From positions 2,791,501-2,855,500 of the forward strand of contig NZ_CP108088.1 in NCBI RefSeq assembly GCF_036192275.1: a stretch of DNA of 64,000 nt, read 5' to 3'. The stretch's first letter is position 1. Every line of letters starts with the position of its first letter. A model generated the notes under the pieces. It did not search any database, was not told where the DNA came from, and saw only the letters and a list, made by a program, of their open reading frames with translations. Below, in pieces: positions 20,101 to 28,211 of the stretch. This stretch comes from Streptomyces sp. NBC_00250 (lineage in GTDB: Bacteria; Actinomycetota; Actinomycetes; Streptomycetales; Streptomycetaceae). The position numbers were made by a program, and so were the translations under genes.

Positions 20101-20749
20101 CGACGGCGCGGCGGGCGACGGCGGCCTGCCGGCCGAGGGGCTTGAGCTGGCGGCGCAGTTCGTCGGTGAGGTCCTGGACGCGTGCGAGGTTGGCCTGCAT
20201 CGCGTCGAGCTTCCGCAGCGCCTTCTCCTTGCGCTTGCGGTGCTTGAGGACGCCGGCGGCCTCCTCGATGAAGGCGCGGCGGCCCATCGGGTCGGCGTGC
20301 AGCACGGAGTCGAGCTGGCCCTGCCCGACGATGACGTGCATCTCCCGTCCGATGCCGGAGTCGGAGAGCAGGTCCTGGAAGTCGAGCAGTCGGCAGGTGT
20401 CGCCGTTGATCTGGTACTCGCTGCTGCCGCCGCGGAACATGATCCGGGTGAGCGTGACCTCGGCGTAGTCGATGGGCAGCGCGCCGTCGGAGTTGTCGAT
20501 GGTGAGGGACACCTCGGCACGGCCGAGCGGTGGGCGCCCGGTCGTGCCGGCGAAGATGACGTCCTCCATCTTGCCGCCGCGCAGCGACTTGGCGCCCTGC
20601 TCGCCCATGACCCAGGACAGGGCGTCCACGACGTTGGACTTGCCGGATCCGTTGGGGCCCACGACGCAGGTGATTCCGGGTTCGAACCGCAGGGTCGTGG
20701 CCGAGGCGAACGACTTGAATCCGCGGAGGGTCAGGGCCTTGAGGTGCAC
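17153..20749 (-). CDS. smc: Chromosome partition protein SMC
   Basis: Condensin ATPase that organises and segregates the chromosome, important during sporulation septation in Streptomyces. At 1198 residues it is full length: Walker A GPNGSGKS at 31-38, a first long coiled coil rich in Glu/Arg/Ala, a central hinge (GLLGPAAELLTVTPGHEIPVA region), a second coiled coil, then the ABC signature LSGGERSL at about 1108 and Walker B FYVMDEVEAALDD at about 1132. It has an insertion between hinge-distal coil and head rich in acidic/Gly residues (GDGDGDGEGAKAEEPRP), probably a flexible loop. ScpA/ScpB are not in this window. It is separated from the small upstream gene by a hairpin. Confidence 0.97.
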   Translation of the reverse strand: MHLKALTLRGFKSFASATTLRFEPGITCVVGPNGSGKSNVVDALSWVMGEQGAKSLRGGKMEDVIFAGTTGRPPLGRAEVSLTIDNSDGALPIDYAEVTLTRIMFRGGSSEYQINGDTCRLLDFQDLLSDSGIGREMHVIVGQGQLDSVLHADPMGRRAFIEEAAGVLKHRKRKEKALRKLDAMQANLARVQDLTDELRRQLKPLGRQAAVARRAVVIQADLRDARLRLLADDLVHLQRALTAEVADEAALLARKETTETELRAALAREAELEAEARALVPRLERAQQNWYALSQLAERARGTVSLADARVKSSTAAPADERRGRDPEDLEREAARVREQEAELEAALEAAERALEDTVAHRAELEQALAAEERRLKDLARALADRREGLARLHGQVNAARSRAASAQAEIDRLAAARDEAGERAVTAQEEYEQLKAEVDGLDAADTEHSERYEAARRELADAEAALSAAREAAATAERRRAATRARHETLALGLRRKDGTGALLTAGLSGLLGPAAELLTVTPGHEIPVAAALGAAADAVAASGPFAAAEALRLLRKQDAGRASLLLTGAPDPAPFPEAGLPAAQGYPYAADLVRGPDDLMSAVRRLLAGVVVVGDLDEAAELVRTRPALTAVTAEGDLLGAHFAQGGSAGAPSLLEVQASVAEAAAELDELAVRCEESANVQSEAGERRRTVAALVEELDTRRRTAEREKSAVAQQLGRLAGQARGAAGEAERTAAAAARAQEALEKATAEAEELAERLLVAQETFGDGGDEEADTATRDRLAIDGSNARQTEMEARLQVRTHEERVKGLAGRAESLDRAARAEREARARAEQRRARLRHEERVAGAVAAGARGLLAHVEVSLVRAEQERVAAQAARADREEGLTSARTRGRDLKAELDKLTDSVHRGEVLGAEKRLRIEQLEAKALGEFGVEATALVAEYGPDQPVPPSPVVADSPAVSADSGDGDGDGEGAKAEEPRPFIRSEQEKRLRGAERAYHQLGKVNPLALEEFAALEERHRFLSEQLEDLKKTRTDLLQVVKEVDLRVEQVFTEAYRDTAREFEGVFSRLFPGGEGRLILTDPDNMLTTGVEVEARPPGKKVKRLSLLSGGERSLTAVALLVSIFKARPSPFYVMDEVEAALDDTNLQRLIRIMQELQESSQLIVITHQKRTMEVADALYGVSMQGDGVSKVISQRLR

Positions 20750-20852
20750 CCGGGGACTCTACCGGGGCCCGTGCGTTTCACCCGCGAAGGTGCAGGGCAG
20801 ATCCTCGGATGAGGAGGGGTGGTACGTGGGGGAAACAGCGGGTGAAAGAAAG

Positions 20853-20874
20853 AAGGGACGCCTGAGCGCCCCTT
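20853..20874 (-). terminator. Terminator after the small coiled-coil gene
   Basis: A 9-bp stem with one mismatch and loop CTGA (read on the plus strand), followed on the minus strand by a pyrimidine run TTCTTTCTTTC. It separates the 72-residue gene from smc. Confidence 0.7.
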
Positions 20875-20952
20875 GCATGTCTGTCTCTGCCGGTTGTGTG
20901 TCGAGCTGTGCCGGCGTGAGTGTTTCCCACCTGGCCCGTCGGGGCTGGGTTG

Positions 20953-21171
20953 TCAGGTGAGCGCAGGCTCCGCCTGGGGTACGTCGAGGTCGATGCTGTT
21001 CAGCAGTGACTCTCCCTGGTGCTGAGCGGCGGCAGCGGCAAGCGAGTCGTTCTCGGACTGGATCCGTACCAGCTCGGATTCCAGGTCCTGGACGCGCTGC
21101 TGAAGCCGTCGCATCTCGGCGAGGAGTCGCGGGTCGGAGCCGCCGACGTAACCGAGAAGCGCCTTTGCCAT
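20953..21171 (-). CDS. Small conserved actinobacterial coiled-coil protein
   Basis: A 72-residue protein starting MAKALLGYVGGSDPRLLAE, a start seen in many actinobacteria upstream of smc or in the acyP region. After the first 20 residues it is a single amphipathic helix (RRLQQRVQDLESELVRIQSE) with heptad spacing of Leu/Val, followed by an acidic tail. No enzyme motif or signal peptide. The ATG at 21171 has a GAGGACC-type ribosome site; an in-frame upstream extension lacks one. It probably forms a dimer or binds a partner by coiled coil; function unknown. It has its own terminator, so it is not part of an smc operon. Confidence 0.75.
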   Translation of the reverse strand: MAKALLGYVGGSDPRLLAEMRRLQQRVQDLESELVRIQSENDSLAAAAAQHQGESLLNSIDLDVPQAEPALT

Positions 21172-21560
21172 GATGGATGGTCCTCCACAATGAGTGACCG
21201 ACCGAAGCGGTTGGGTCGTGAGGGATTTCGCACCCGCGGTGCTCGGCAGTACTGCTTGTCGTGCCGGTTCCACTGCCAAACAGCTAAGGTGCGCGGGGAT
21301 TCCAGCGTCTCACCAAAAAGTTTGACGGTCAACACGATCACGCCCCGCGCGAAGGGGCGACCGAGGAGTCCACGGCCGCTCAACGGGCGGCGGGCCTCGG
21401 GAACTCGGTGCCTCAGGGCGTCGCGATCTTCCTTACCGGGCAGCCTTCCACGACGGGCGCTTCTTGGCAACCACCAGGCGCTTTCCCCGCCGCACGGCTG
21501 TTACCGCGCGTCTTCCCGGCACCTCTCTCGGTCACCGGAAGAGGTGTCGGAGAGTGATCG
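21172..21560. other. Intergenic region upstream of the small coiled-coil gene
   Basis: 389 bases with no supported gene. At 21322-21332 is the palindrome TTGAC-G-GTCAA in an AT-rich patch; read on the minus strand it gives a good -35 (TTGACC) for the small gene, but the -10 is unclear. I see nothing else. Confidence 0.4.
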
Positions 21561-21842
21561 TCAGCGGATGGCGAAGCCGTCGTAGCCGCCACGCGGGGTG
21601 GCCCAGATCTCAGTGACGCCGTCCACGCGCCCGGGTGTGTCGGCGGAGTGGAGCCAGGCGAGCAGACGGTGGCAATTCTCACGCGCCCCTTCGGCCACCA
21701 CCTGCACCCGGCCGTCGTCGAGGTTCAGGGCGAAGCCCACGAGGCCGCCGATCTCCAAAGCGTTTGCCCTGGTGAACCAGCGGAAGCCCACTCCCTGTAC
21801 CCGGCCGCGTACCCACGCGGTCATCCGAACGTCGTCACTCAT
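21561..21842 (-). CDS. acyP: Acylphosphatase
   Basis: Small enzyme that hydrolyses the acyl-phosphate bond of metabolites such as acetyl- or carbamoyl-phosphate. At 93 residues it is the normal length. The signature [14 protein letters not shown] carries the catalytic arginine, and [17 protein letters not shown] carries the asparagine. It stands alone on the minus strand, diverging from the CAP-domain gene. Acylphosphatase is often near smc and mutM in actinobacteria, so this is normal context. Confidence 0.95.
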   Translation of the reverse strand: MSDDVRMTAWVRGRVQGVGFRWFTRANALEIGGLVGFALNLDDGRVQVVAEGARENCHRLLAWLHSADTPGRVDGVTEIWATPRGGYDGFAIR

Positions 21843-21970
21843 GACTGCACGTTATCGGGCGGATTGCCAGATGAGCACATCGCCCCCGGCTCGCATGGAC
21901 TACAGTCCCGACCGAACACGCCCCACCCGTTCGGGCGTGCGCTGTTCGACTGACGGCCCGAAGCGGTGCC

Positions 21971-22040
21971 GACAGCAAAGGCCAGCAAAGATCAGCAAAG
22001 GCCAGCAGGACCCGCACAGGACCAGCAGAGGAAGGCAGAC
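21971..22040 (+). repeat. 10-base tandem repeats in the leader of the CAP-domain gene
   Basis: Seven consecutive ten-base units, three of them ending CAGCAAAG and the rest variants (GCCAGCAGGA, ACCAGCAGAG and others), fill the leader up to three bases before the ATG. The sixth and seventh units contain GAGGAAGG, which serves as the ribosome site. Confidence 0.75.
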
Positions 22041-22043
22041 CAG

Positions 22044-23009
22044 ATGGGACGCCACCGTCGCGCCGGAGCCGCACCCGCCGCCGAAGACTACGCGGACGGT
22101 ACGGACCGCCGGCACCGGGGTACCCGCCGCAAGCGGCGCGGTGCGCCCCTGCGCACCGGCCTGCTCGGGGCCTCCGCCGCCGTCGCGGTGGGCGCCATCG
22201 CCGTCACCTCGGGCCTGCTGCCCGGCGGGGACACCTTCACGGTCGGCAGCGCCGGCACGAGCGAGCGTCCGAGCCAGTCGCGGCAGGCCCCGGAGCTGAC
22301 CACCCAGGGCGGGTCCACCGGGACCCCGACGGGCGACTCGGCCTCCTCGGGCAGCGCGCGTACGAGCACGAAGGCGAGCGCGGGTACGGACAAGGGCAAG
22401 ACGGCCTCGCCGTCGGCCAGCCCGTCCGCGAAGCCGACCCCGAAGGCGACGCCGACCCCGTCGAAGACCCCTTCGAAGGCGCCGACCAAGGCGCCGACCA
22501 AGGCGCCGACCACCAAGCCGGCCGCCCCGCGGATCACGGCCGCGCCCTCCACGAAGGCCCCGGCGCCGAAGCCGGACCCGACGACCGAGGCCCCGGTCGA
22601 GAAGACCTCGGCCCCTTCCACCGCCGACCGCGGCGTGGCCGCCGAGGCGGAGGTCGTCCGACTGGTCAACGCCGAGCGCGCCAAGGTGGGCTGCTCACCG
22701 GTGAGCGCCGACGCGCGGCTCGCCGCACTGGCCGGGGCGTTCAGCTCGGACATGGCGGCCCGCGGCTTCTTCGACCACACGGACCCGGACGGCGCAACGC
22801 CGTGGGCACGCGCCGAGAAGGCGGGCATCTCGGGCCTCGGCGGCGAGAACATCGCCCGCGGCCAGGCGGACGCGGCGTCCGTGATGGAGTCCTGGATGAA
22901 CAGCGACGGCCACCGCGCCAACATCCTGAACTGCGACTTCACCACCCTGGGCGTCGGCGTCCACTTCGGCGACGGCGGCCCCTGGTGGACCCAGGACTTC
23001 GGCTACTGA
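22044..23009 (+). CDS. Exported CAP-superfamily (SCP/PR-1-like) protein
   Basis: A 321-residue cell-surface or secreted protein. It begins with a long basic stretch (RRHRGTRRKRRG) and a single hydrophobic helix at about 48-65 (GLLGASAAVAVGAIAVTSGLL), so it is a signal anchor or twin-basic type export signal. A Ser/Thr/Pro/Lys-rich wall-spanning linker with TPSKTPSKAPTKAPTKAPT repeats follows, then a C-terminal CAP domain from about 205: VRLVNAERAKVGCSPVS, FFDHTDPDGATPW and HRANILNC, with two cysteines likely bridged. The ATG at 22044 has GAGGAAGG upstream; an earlier ATG at 21966 lies inside the tandem repeat. CAP domains are widespread with mostly unknown activity. Confidence 0.85.
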   Translation: MGRHRRAGAAPAAEDYADGTDRRHRGTRRKRRGAPLRTGLLGASAAVAVGAIAVTSGLLPGGDTFTVGSAGTSERPSQSRQAPELTTQGGSTGTPTGDSASSGSARTSTKASAGTDKGKTASPSASPSAKPTPKATPTPSKTPSKAPTKAPTKAPTTKPAAPRITAAPSTKAPAPKPDPTTEAPVEKTSAPSTADRGVAAEAEVVRLVNAERAKVGCSPVSADARLAALAGAFSSDMAARGFFDHTDPDGATPWARAEKAGISGLGGENIARGQADAASVMESWMNSDGHRANILNCDFTTLGVGVHFGDGGPWWTQDFGY

Positions 23010-23262
23010 GCCTCCCGCAGGTCAGAACTCTCCGCATGCGTATGGGCCGTCCCGGGGCCGTGATCGGCACCCGGGGCGGCCCATTTCGCGTCCACAGCGG
23101 TCCGCGTGCGGTCGTTTCTGCCAGTGGCGCGCTCCACCGGCGTTCCGTCGCCGCACCAGGGCGGCGGCTGCTGCCTCGATGCATCGAGGGAGCCCGATAG
23201 ACAGTCCCGCGGCCGTGAAGCCGTTCGGCTCGACGCCTCACTCGGGCCGCCGATGGGAGGGC

Positions 23263-23940
23263 TCACCGACCGAGTCCGGTGAGCCCGTCTCCCAGAACGC
23301 CGGCGCCCAGAAGGAGGAGCACGATCACGGTGATCACGGTGCTGTTGGTGATCATGAATTGCCTGACACCGTCCAGGAACGACGCCGCGCGCCGCCCGCC
23401 GAGGAGATGGATGGCGACGGCGCCGAGGACGGTGCAGGATCCGACCAGAACGAAGACGGCGACGGCCACGACGAGATCGCCGTCGTGAGCCCCCGCTTCG
23501 ACGATCGACGTGGCCGCCGAGGCCGCCAGGACGAGGTTCTTCGGGTTGGCGCCCGACAGCAGCGCACCGAGGAGCAGCGCCCGCGGGGCCGAGATGTCAT
23601 CGAGTGACGCCATCCAGCGTGGCGTCTCGGCCTCGCTGCCGGCACGTGGACGCCGCCACCATGTGCGCGCCCCCAGCACGATGAGGGCCGCTCCGGCGAC
23701 TACCCGTCCCCAGTCCGCGAGCGCCGACGAAGGGCTTTCGGGGTCGTCGGCTCCACCGAGTACGACCACGACGAGCGTTGCCACGATCCCGAGCCCGGCG
23801 ACCCACCCGGCCGTGAACAGCAGGCCGTTGCGCCGGCCCTGTCGGCCGGCCAGGATCAGCACGATCCCGATCAGGGGGAAAGGGCTGAGGGCGACCGCGA
23901 GCGCCGCCGGCAACACAGCTCCGACTGCCTGGATCAGCAC
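23263..23940 (-). CDS. Sap/GAP-family (LysE-like) multi-pass membrane protein
   Basis: A 225-residue membrane protein with six predicted helices. The first pair (LPAALAVALSPFPLIGIVLIL) and the motif SGANPKNLVLAASAA in the middle are typical of the Sap/sulfolipid-addressing-protein (GAP) group, distant relatives of LysE/RhtB exporters. These probably export small molecules or lipids, but the substrate cannot be told. The GTG at 23940 follows AAGGGGAG at good spacing and starts with the first helix; the frame is open 23 codons further without a site. It converges on the CAP gene and is monocistronic. Confidence 0.75.
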   Translation of the reverse strand: MLIQAVGAVLPAALAVALSPFPLIGIVLILAGRQGRRNGLLFTAGWVAGLGIVATLVVVVLGGADDPESPSSALADWGRVVAGAALIVLGARTWWRRPRAGSEAETPRWMASLDDISAPRALLLGALLSGANPKNLVLAASAATSIVEAGAHDGDLVVAVAVFVLVGSCTVLGAVAIHLLGGRRAASFLDGVRQFMITNSTVITVIVLLLLGAGVLGDGLTGLGR

Positions 23941-24263
23941 CGTCTCCCCTTCCGAACGCCACGCCCAGGCACTGCGGCGTGCCCGTCCCGGCAACGCTAC
24001 CGAGCGCACCCGGCGGACGAGCTCTTGCGCCTCGGTCCATACGGGTCATCGCCCGCCGCGTCACATCTGACGCCGAGGGCGCCCGGATGCGGGAACCTCC
24101 CCCGTGTCTCCGGCGGCGACCGACGCTGACGGCCGGTGACCGCTACGGCGCAGGCCAGAGCCCCCGCCCCTCACTTCTTCGGCCACCGGGCCGACAGGCC
24201 GGCCGGATACGCGAAAGGGCCCCGTCACCTTCCCGGTGACGGGGCCCTTTCGCCTACGGGACG
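23941..24263. other. Intergenic region between flavodoxin and Sap/GAP genes
   Basis: 323 bases with no supported gene. The left part must hold the promoter of the Sap/GAP gene; the right part holds the terminator hairpin of the flavodoxin gene at 24211-24253. I could not place the promoter. Confidence 0.5.
24211..24253 (-). terminator. Terminator after the flavodoxin gene
   Basis: Perfect 19-bp stem (24211-24229 with 24235-24253), loop TTCCC, just after the flavodoxin-family stop codon on the minus strand. Confidence 0.9.
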
Positions 24264-24848
24264 TCAGGCGGCGGCCCTGCCGACCGCGAAGGTGCGGGCC
24301 GTCAGGGCGACACGGCGGCCGAGGTGTTCGGCCGTGGCGACGTCCGCCTTGTGGACGCCCTCGGGGCCCAGGTCGCTGTGGGTCTGGGCGCCCGCGCCCG
24401 AGAAGAAGCCGAGGCGGTTGAGGTCGTTCTCAGAGGCCTCGCTGGTGTTCCAGCCGGGCTTGAGGCCGAGGTTGACCCAGGTCATGCCGTGCTGGCCGGC
24501 GAGGGTCTGGAAGAACTGCAGGGTGTGCAGCTTGTCGCCGCTCTTGGAGCCGGAGTTGGTGAAGCCGGCGGCGAGCTTGTCCAGCCAGGCGTCGGCGAAC
24601 CAGCGCTTCGAGGAGGCCTCGGCGAACTGGTGGAAGGCGCCGGAGGCGGTGCCCATGTAGGTCGGGGAGCCGAAGACGATCGCGTCGGAGGAGTCGAGCA
24701 GCTCCCACTCGGCCTCGGTGATGCCGTCGACCTTGATCAGGTGGACGGTGGCGCCCGCGTCGGCGGCGCCGTCACGGACGGCCTCGGCCAGGACGGCGGT
24801 GTGGCCGTAGCCGGAGTGGTAGGCGATGGAGACGACGGGGGTGGTCAC
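24264..24848 (-). CDS. Flavodoxin-family NAD(P)H:quinone oxidoreductase (WrbA-like)
   Basis: FMN-binding protein of 194 residues. The N-terminal VVSIAYHSGYGHTAVLAEAV is the flavodoxin phosphate-binding loop, IVFGSPTYMGTASGAFHQF is the second FMN segment with the glycine-rich G-S-P-T-Y motif shared with WrbA, and the C-terminal GFFSGAGAQTHSD matches the third. Likely a two-electron quinone reductase that limits redox cycling. It diverges from the HxlR-type regulator with about 124 bases between starts, the usual arrangement in which the regulator controls the reductase. Confidence 0.85.
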   Translation of the reverse strand: MTTPVVSIAYHSGYGHTAVLAEAVRDGAADAGATVHLIKVDGITEAEWELLDSSDAIVFGSPTYMGTASGAFHQFAEASSKRWFADAWLDKLAAGFTNSGSKSGDKLHTLQFFQTLAGQHGMTWVNLGLKPGWNTSEASENDLNRLGFFSGAGAQTHSDLGPEGVHKADVATAEHLGRRVALTARTFAVGRAAA

Positions 24849-24972
24849 AAGGGGCTCCTTGGGCGGGGACGGATCCGTGGGGACCGGACGACCAGAAGCA
24901 AAGCACTAACTTTTCGATAGCGCAACCCATAGGTGAGCGCACTCATAGCGGTAAGCGCTGCGCGGGAGTACG

Positions 24973-25368
24973 GTGGAGGGCATGACTGACGACCTCGCCT
25001 ACGACGTGTTCGCCCGGGCCTGCCCCTCGCGCGGCACGCTGGAGCACGTGACGGGCCGCTGGGGCAGCCTGACGCTGGGCGCCCTGCACGACGGGACGTT
25101 CCGGTTCAACGAGCTGCGGCGCCGGGTCGACGGCGTGAGCGAGAAGATGCTGTCGCAGACCCTGCACGCCCTGGAGCGCGACGGACTCGTCCATCGCGAG
25201 GCGCAGCCCACGAACCCGCCGCGGGTCGACTACCGGCTCACCCCGCTCGGCCGCGAGATCGCGGAGCGGCTGATCGGCCTGATCGAGCTGGTGGAGGGCC
25301 GTATGCCCCAAGTCGAGGCGGCCCGGGAGAGCTACGACGCGGAGCGCGAGGCCCCGGTCGGCACCTGA
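24973..25368 (+). CDS. HxlR-family winged-helix transcriptional regulator
   Basis: DNA-binding regulator of 131 residues. The HxlR fold is clear: a cysteine near the N-terminus (ARACPSRGTLEHVTGRW), the helix-turn-helix FRFNELRRRVDGVSEKMLSQ, and the wing ALERDGLVHREAQPTNPPRVDYRLT. The N-terminal cysteine is the residue used by some relatives to sense quinones, aldehydes or thiol stress. Two starts are possible: GTG at 24973 (GGGAG upstream, used here) or ATG at 24982, whose GGAGGG is very close. It probably represses the divergent flavodoxin gene from sites in the AT-rich gap (for example near GTGAGCGCAC at about 24933). Its stop is four bases from that of mutM. Confidence 0.85.
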   Translation: MEGMTDDLAYDVFARACPSRGTLEHVTGRWGSLTLGALHDGTFRFNELRRRVDGVSEKMLSQTLHALERDGLVHREAQPTNPPRVDYRLTPLGREIAERLIGLIELVEGRMPQVEAARESYDAEREAPVGT

Positions 25369-25372
25369 TTCC

Positions 25373-26233
25373 TCAGGCGCTCGCGCGCGGCGGGCGCTGG
25401 CAGCGCGGGCAGAAGTAGCTGGAGCGGTTCATCCAGGCCCGGCGCCGCATCGGCGTACCGCAGCGGTGGCAGGGCTCGTCCTCGCGACCGTAGGCGTCGA
25501 GCGAGCGGTCGAAGTAGCCGGACTCGCCGTTGACGTTCACGTACAGGCTGTCGAAGCTGGTGCCGCCGACTTCGAGGGCCGCGTTCATCACGTCCCGGAC
25601 GTGCCCGAGGAGTTCGGCCGAGCGCGGGCGGGTGAGGGTGGCGGTCGGCCGGTCGTAGTGCAGCCGGGAGCGCCAGAGCGCCTCGTCGGCGTAGATGTTG
25701 CCGACGCCGCTGATCAGCGACTGGTCGAGCAGTGCCCGCTTGACCGTCGTACGGCGCAGGCGCAGCGCGCTCTGGAAGGCGGCGTCGTCGAACTCGGGGT
25801 CCAGCGGGTCGCGGGCGATGTGCCCGATGACGTCCGGCAGCCCGTCGGGGGTCTGGTCGTGGAGCGAGAGCCCGCCGAAGGTGCGCTGGTCGACGAAGCG
25901 GAGTTCGGTGCCGGCGGAATCGTCGAACCGGATCCGGATGCGGAGGTGCTTCTCGTCGGCGGCGTCCTCCGGCTGGACGAGCAGCTGCCCGCTCATGCCG
26001 AGGTGTCCGAGGACGGAGACGCCGGTCTCGGCGAGCGGCAGCCAGAGGTACTTGCCACGCCGGCGCGCCACCTCGAAGCGGTGCCCCTTCAGCCGGGCCG
26101 CGAAGTCCGCGCCACCCGCCGGATGACGCCGTACGGCCCGGGGGTGCAGCACCTCGACCTCGGTCACGGTCCGCCCGGCGACCCAACGCTCCAGACCGCG
26201 CCGTACGACCTCGACCTCGGGCAGCTCGGGCAC
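25373..26233 (-). CDS. mutM: Formamidopyrimidine-DNA glycosylase (Fpg/MutM)
   Basis: Base-excision repair enzyme that removes 8-oxoguanine and ring-opened purines and nicks the strand. It has 286 residues. Catalytic Pro2 and Glu3 are present in [15 protein letters not shown], the lysine region in [12 protein letters not shown], and the C-terminal zinc finger in [15 protein letters not shown]...FCPRC. The ATG at 26233 is forced by the requirement for Pro2. It is last in the rnc-mutM order but a 13-bp hairpin separates it from rnc, so it may be partly independent. Confidence 0.97.
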   Translation of the reverse strand: MPELPEVEVVRRGLERWVAGRTVTEVEVLHPRAVRRHPAGGADFAARLKGHRFEVARRRGKYLWLPLAETGVSVLGHLGMSGQLLVQPEDAADEKHLRIRIRFDDSAGTELRFVDQRTFGGLSLHDQTPDGLPDVIGHIARDPLDPEFDDAAFQSALRLRRTTVKRALLDQSLISGVGNIYADEALWRSRLHYDRPTATLTRPRSAELLGHVRDVMNAALEVGGTSFDSLYVNVNGESGYFDRSLDAYGREDEPCHRCGTPMRRRAWMNRSSYFCPRCQRPPRASA

Positions 26234-26300
26234 GGGACTCCTCCGGACGTACGTCTTCGACAGCGGTTCAACCCTACCGCCGCGGAATCGGCGGGAAAGA

Positions 26301-26330
26301 CGAGAACCCCGCCCTGGGGCGGGGTTCTCG
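26301..26330 (-). terminator. Hairpin between rnc and mutM
   Basis: Perfect 13-bp stem (26301-26313 with 26318-26330) with loop CTGG, just after the rnc stop on the minus strand. It lies 68 bases upstream of the mutM start, so it could attenuate read-through. Confidence 0.75.
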
Positions 26331-26350
26331 GGAAGCGGGGCTTCCGGCCG

Positions 26351-27163
26351 TCAGGCCGATGTCCGGTGGGCGGTCGTAGAGGGGTCGGAGACCGCTCCCG
26401 TTCCCGCCTCGGCCGCGGCCTTGGCCGCCGCCGCGCGTTCGTCCGCCGCCGCGCGAATCGCGCGCCATGCGGACTCCGCCGCCTGCTGTTCCGCTTCCTT
26501 CTTGCTGCGGCCGGTGCCGGTGCCGTACGAGACACCACCGACGCGGGCGGCAGCAGTAAACGTCTTCTCGTGGTCCGGGCCCTCTTCGGAGACGAGGTAT
26601 TCCGGAACACCCAGGCCCTCGGCCGCGGTGAGCTCCTGGAGACTGGTCTTCCAGTCCAGGCCGGCACCGAGGTTCGAGGACTTCTCGATCAGCGGGTCGA
26701 AGAGCCGGTGCACCAGCTCGGACGCCGCGTCGAGGCCCTGGTCGAGATAGACCGCACCGATCACCGCTTCAAGGGTGTCGGCGAGGATGGACGCCTTGTC
26801 CCGGCCACCCGTGCCCTCTTCGCCCCGGCCGAGCCGGATGAAGGAGCCGAGTTCGAGTCCGCGCCCCACGTCCGCCAGCGCACGAGAGTTGACCACCGCG
26901 GCCCGCAGTTTGGCCAGCTGGCCTTCCGGCAGATCAGGGTGGGTCCGGTACAGCGTGTCCGTGACCACCAGGCCGAGCACGGAGTCCCCGAGGAACTCCA
27001 GCCGCTCGTTGGTGGGCAGACCGCCGTTCTCGTACGCGTACGAACGGTGGGTCAGCGCACGCACCAGAAGGGCGGACTCGAGCCGATAGCCGAGCCGCCC
27101 TTCCAGAAGCGTGTGGGACGAGGCATGGTCCGTCTTGTCGTCCGTCTTGCGGGACTCAGACAT
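26351..27163 (-). CDS. rnc: Ribonuclease III (AbsB)
   Basis: Double-strand-specific endoribonuclease that processes rRNA. In S. coelicolor it is AbsB, needed for antibiotic synthesis because it tunes mRNAs of pathway regulators. The 270-residue form has the RNase III signature [18 protein letters not shown] and a C-terminal double-stranded RNA-binding domain ([16 protein letters not shown] to AAESAWRAI), then an Ala-rich tail. The ATG at 27163 is chosen because GAGAGG lies upstream and it gives the length of AbsB; a longer frame runs into rpmF. The start is 20 bases after the rpmF stop, in the common order DUF177-rpmF-rnc-mutM. Confidence 0.96.
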   Translation of the reverse strand: MSESRKTDDKTDHASSHTLLEGRLGYRLESALLVRALTHRSYAYENGGLPTNERLEFLGDSVLGLVVTDTLYRTHPDLPEGQLAKLRAAVVNSRALADVGRGLELGSFIRLGRGEEGTGGRDKASILADTLEAVIGAVYLDQGLDAASELVHRLFDPLIEKSSNLGAGLDWKTSLQELTAAEGLGVPEYLVSEEGPDHEKTFTAAARVGGVSYGTGTGRSKKEAEQQAAESAWRAIRAAADERAAAAKAAAEAGTGAVSDPSTTAHRTSA

Positions 27164-27183
27164 TGCGCCTCTCACCAGCCCAA

Positions 27184-27357
27184 TCAGACCGAGAGGACCT
27201 GGCGCTTGTTGTAGGTGCCGCAGCTCGGGCACGCGATGTGCTGCAGCTTCGGCTCCTGGCAACGCTCACACGAAACCAGGGTGGGGACCGCAGCCTTCCA
27301 CTGCGACCGGCGGTGGCGCGTGTTGCTGCGCGACATCTTCCGCTTCGGAACAGCCAC
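27184..27357 (-). CDS. rpmF: 50S ribosomal protein L32
   Basis: Ribosomal protein of 57 residues that is too short for many gene callers. It begins [20 protein letters not shown] (initiated by GTG) and has a zinc ribbon CERC...CPSC, so it is the zinc-binding (C+) form. The ribosome site AGGAGAAG lies within the last codons of the upstream DUF177 gene, whose stop is two bases before the start. Streptomyces usually also carries a cysteine-free copy elsewhere for zinc limitation. Confidence 0.97.
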   Translation of the reverse strand: MAVPKRKMSRSNTRHRRSQWKAAVPTLVSCERCQEPKLQHIACPSCGTYNKRQVLSV

Positions 27358-27359
27358 GG

Positions 27360-28043
27360 CTACTTCTCCTGCTTCTCGGCGGCGCTTCGGACGTCCCCGT
27401 CAGAGGCTTTGCCGCTCATGTTGTCCTTCTCATCGGTTCCCAGCGAACCGGCGAGTCCCTGCAGTGCCGCCCAACGAGCGTCGACGGCGTCATGGTGGTG
27501 GTCCGGGTTCTCGTTCAGGTTGGTTCCACATTCGGAACACAGGCCTGCACAGTCCTCCCGGCACACCGGCTGCATCGGCAGTGCGAGCACCACCGCATCA
27601 CGCAGCACGGGTTCGAGGTCGAACATGCCGTCCTCGAGGGGGATCATGTCCTCGTCTGCCTCGGCTTCGTCGTCCGCGGCCGCCTTGGAGCGGCCCCGGT
27701 CGTCGGAGTCGGGGTACGAGAACATCTCCTGGAAGTCCACATCGAGCTCCAGCTCGACGGGCTCCAGACACCTTACGCACTCCCCCTCGGCCGATGCACG
27801 GGCGGTGCCTGTGACAAGCACCCCTTCCATGACCGACTCAAGACGGAGATCGATTTCCACCGGAGCGCCCTGGGGCACTCCGATCACTCCTTCGACGCCC
27901 AGGTCCCTGGGGGCCTCGATCGAACGCGAGATCCGCTGGAGGGCACCAGGACGCCGCCCGAGCTCGTGTGTGTCGAACACGAGGGGGTTGCGGTGGTCAA
28001 GGCGCGTGCTCAGGGCTCTTCCTGCTTTCGAATCGTGTCGCAT
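27360..28043 (-). CDS. DUF177 / YceD-family protein (large-subunit rRNA accumulation)
   Basis: Member of DUF177, found next to rpmF in nearly all bacteria; the E. coli YceD protein is tied to 23S rRNA accumulation. Visible are [14 protein letters not shown] near the start, a central cysteine pair in ECVRCLEP and another pair in [13 protein letters not shown], the conserved core of the family. The start is uncertain. The ATG at 28043 has no ribosome site, its upstream sequence being the complement of one. A CTG at 28013, preceded by GCAGGAAGAGC at correct spacing, would start just before the conserved [11 protein letters not shown] run. The ATG form (227 residues) is listed. Confidence 0.85.
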   Translation of the reverse strand: MRHDSKAGRALSTRLDHRNPLVFDTHELGRRPGALQRISRSIEAPRDLGVEGVIGVPQGAPVEIDLRLESVMEGVLVTGTARASAEGECVRCLEPVELELDVDFQEMFSYPDSDDRGRSKAAADDEAEADEDMIPLEDGMFDLEPVLRDAVVLALPMQPVCREDCAGLCSECGTNLNENPDHHHDAVDARWAALQGLAGSLGTDEKDNMSGKASDGDVRSAAEKQEK

Positions 28044-28174
28044 CGTGAGGAGGCTGCCGAACGTGGGCAGCAAGGATCGCGGACTACGCGCGACCGAAGA
28101 GCCAGGATACTGGACGCTTCGCTCAGGGCCCAATCCGGGCCTTGAGGGCTTACCGCCCCCGTCCCCGCCCGGCA

Positions 28175-28200
28175 CCGTCCGGCCTGGATCCGCCGGACGG
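28175..28200 (-). terminator. Terminator after the DivIVA/SepIVA-like gene
   Basis: 9-bp stem CCGTCCGGC/GCCGGACGG (28175-28183 with 28192-28200) eleven bases past the stop of the upstream gene on the minus strand. Confidence 0.6.
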
Positions 28201-28211
28201 GCCCTGGCCGG

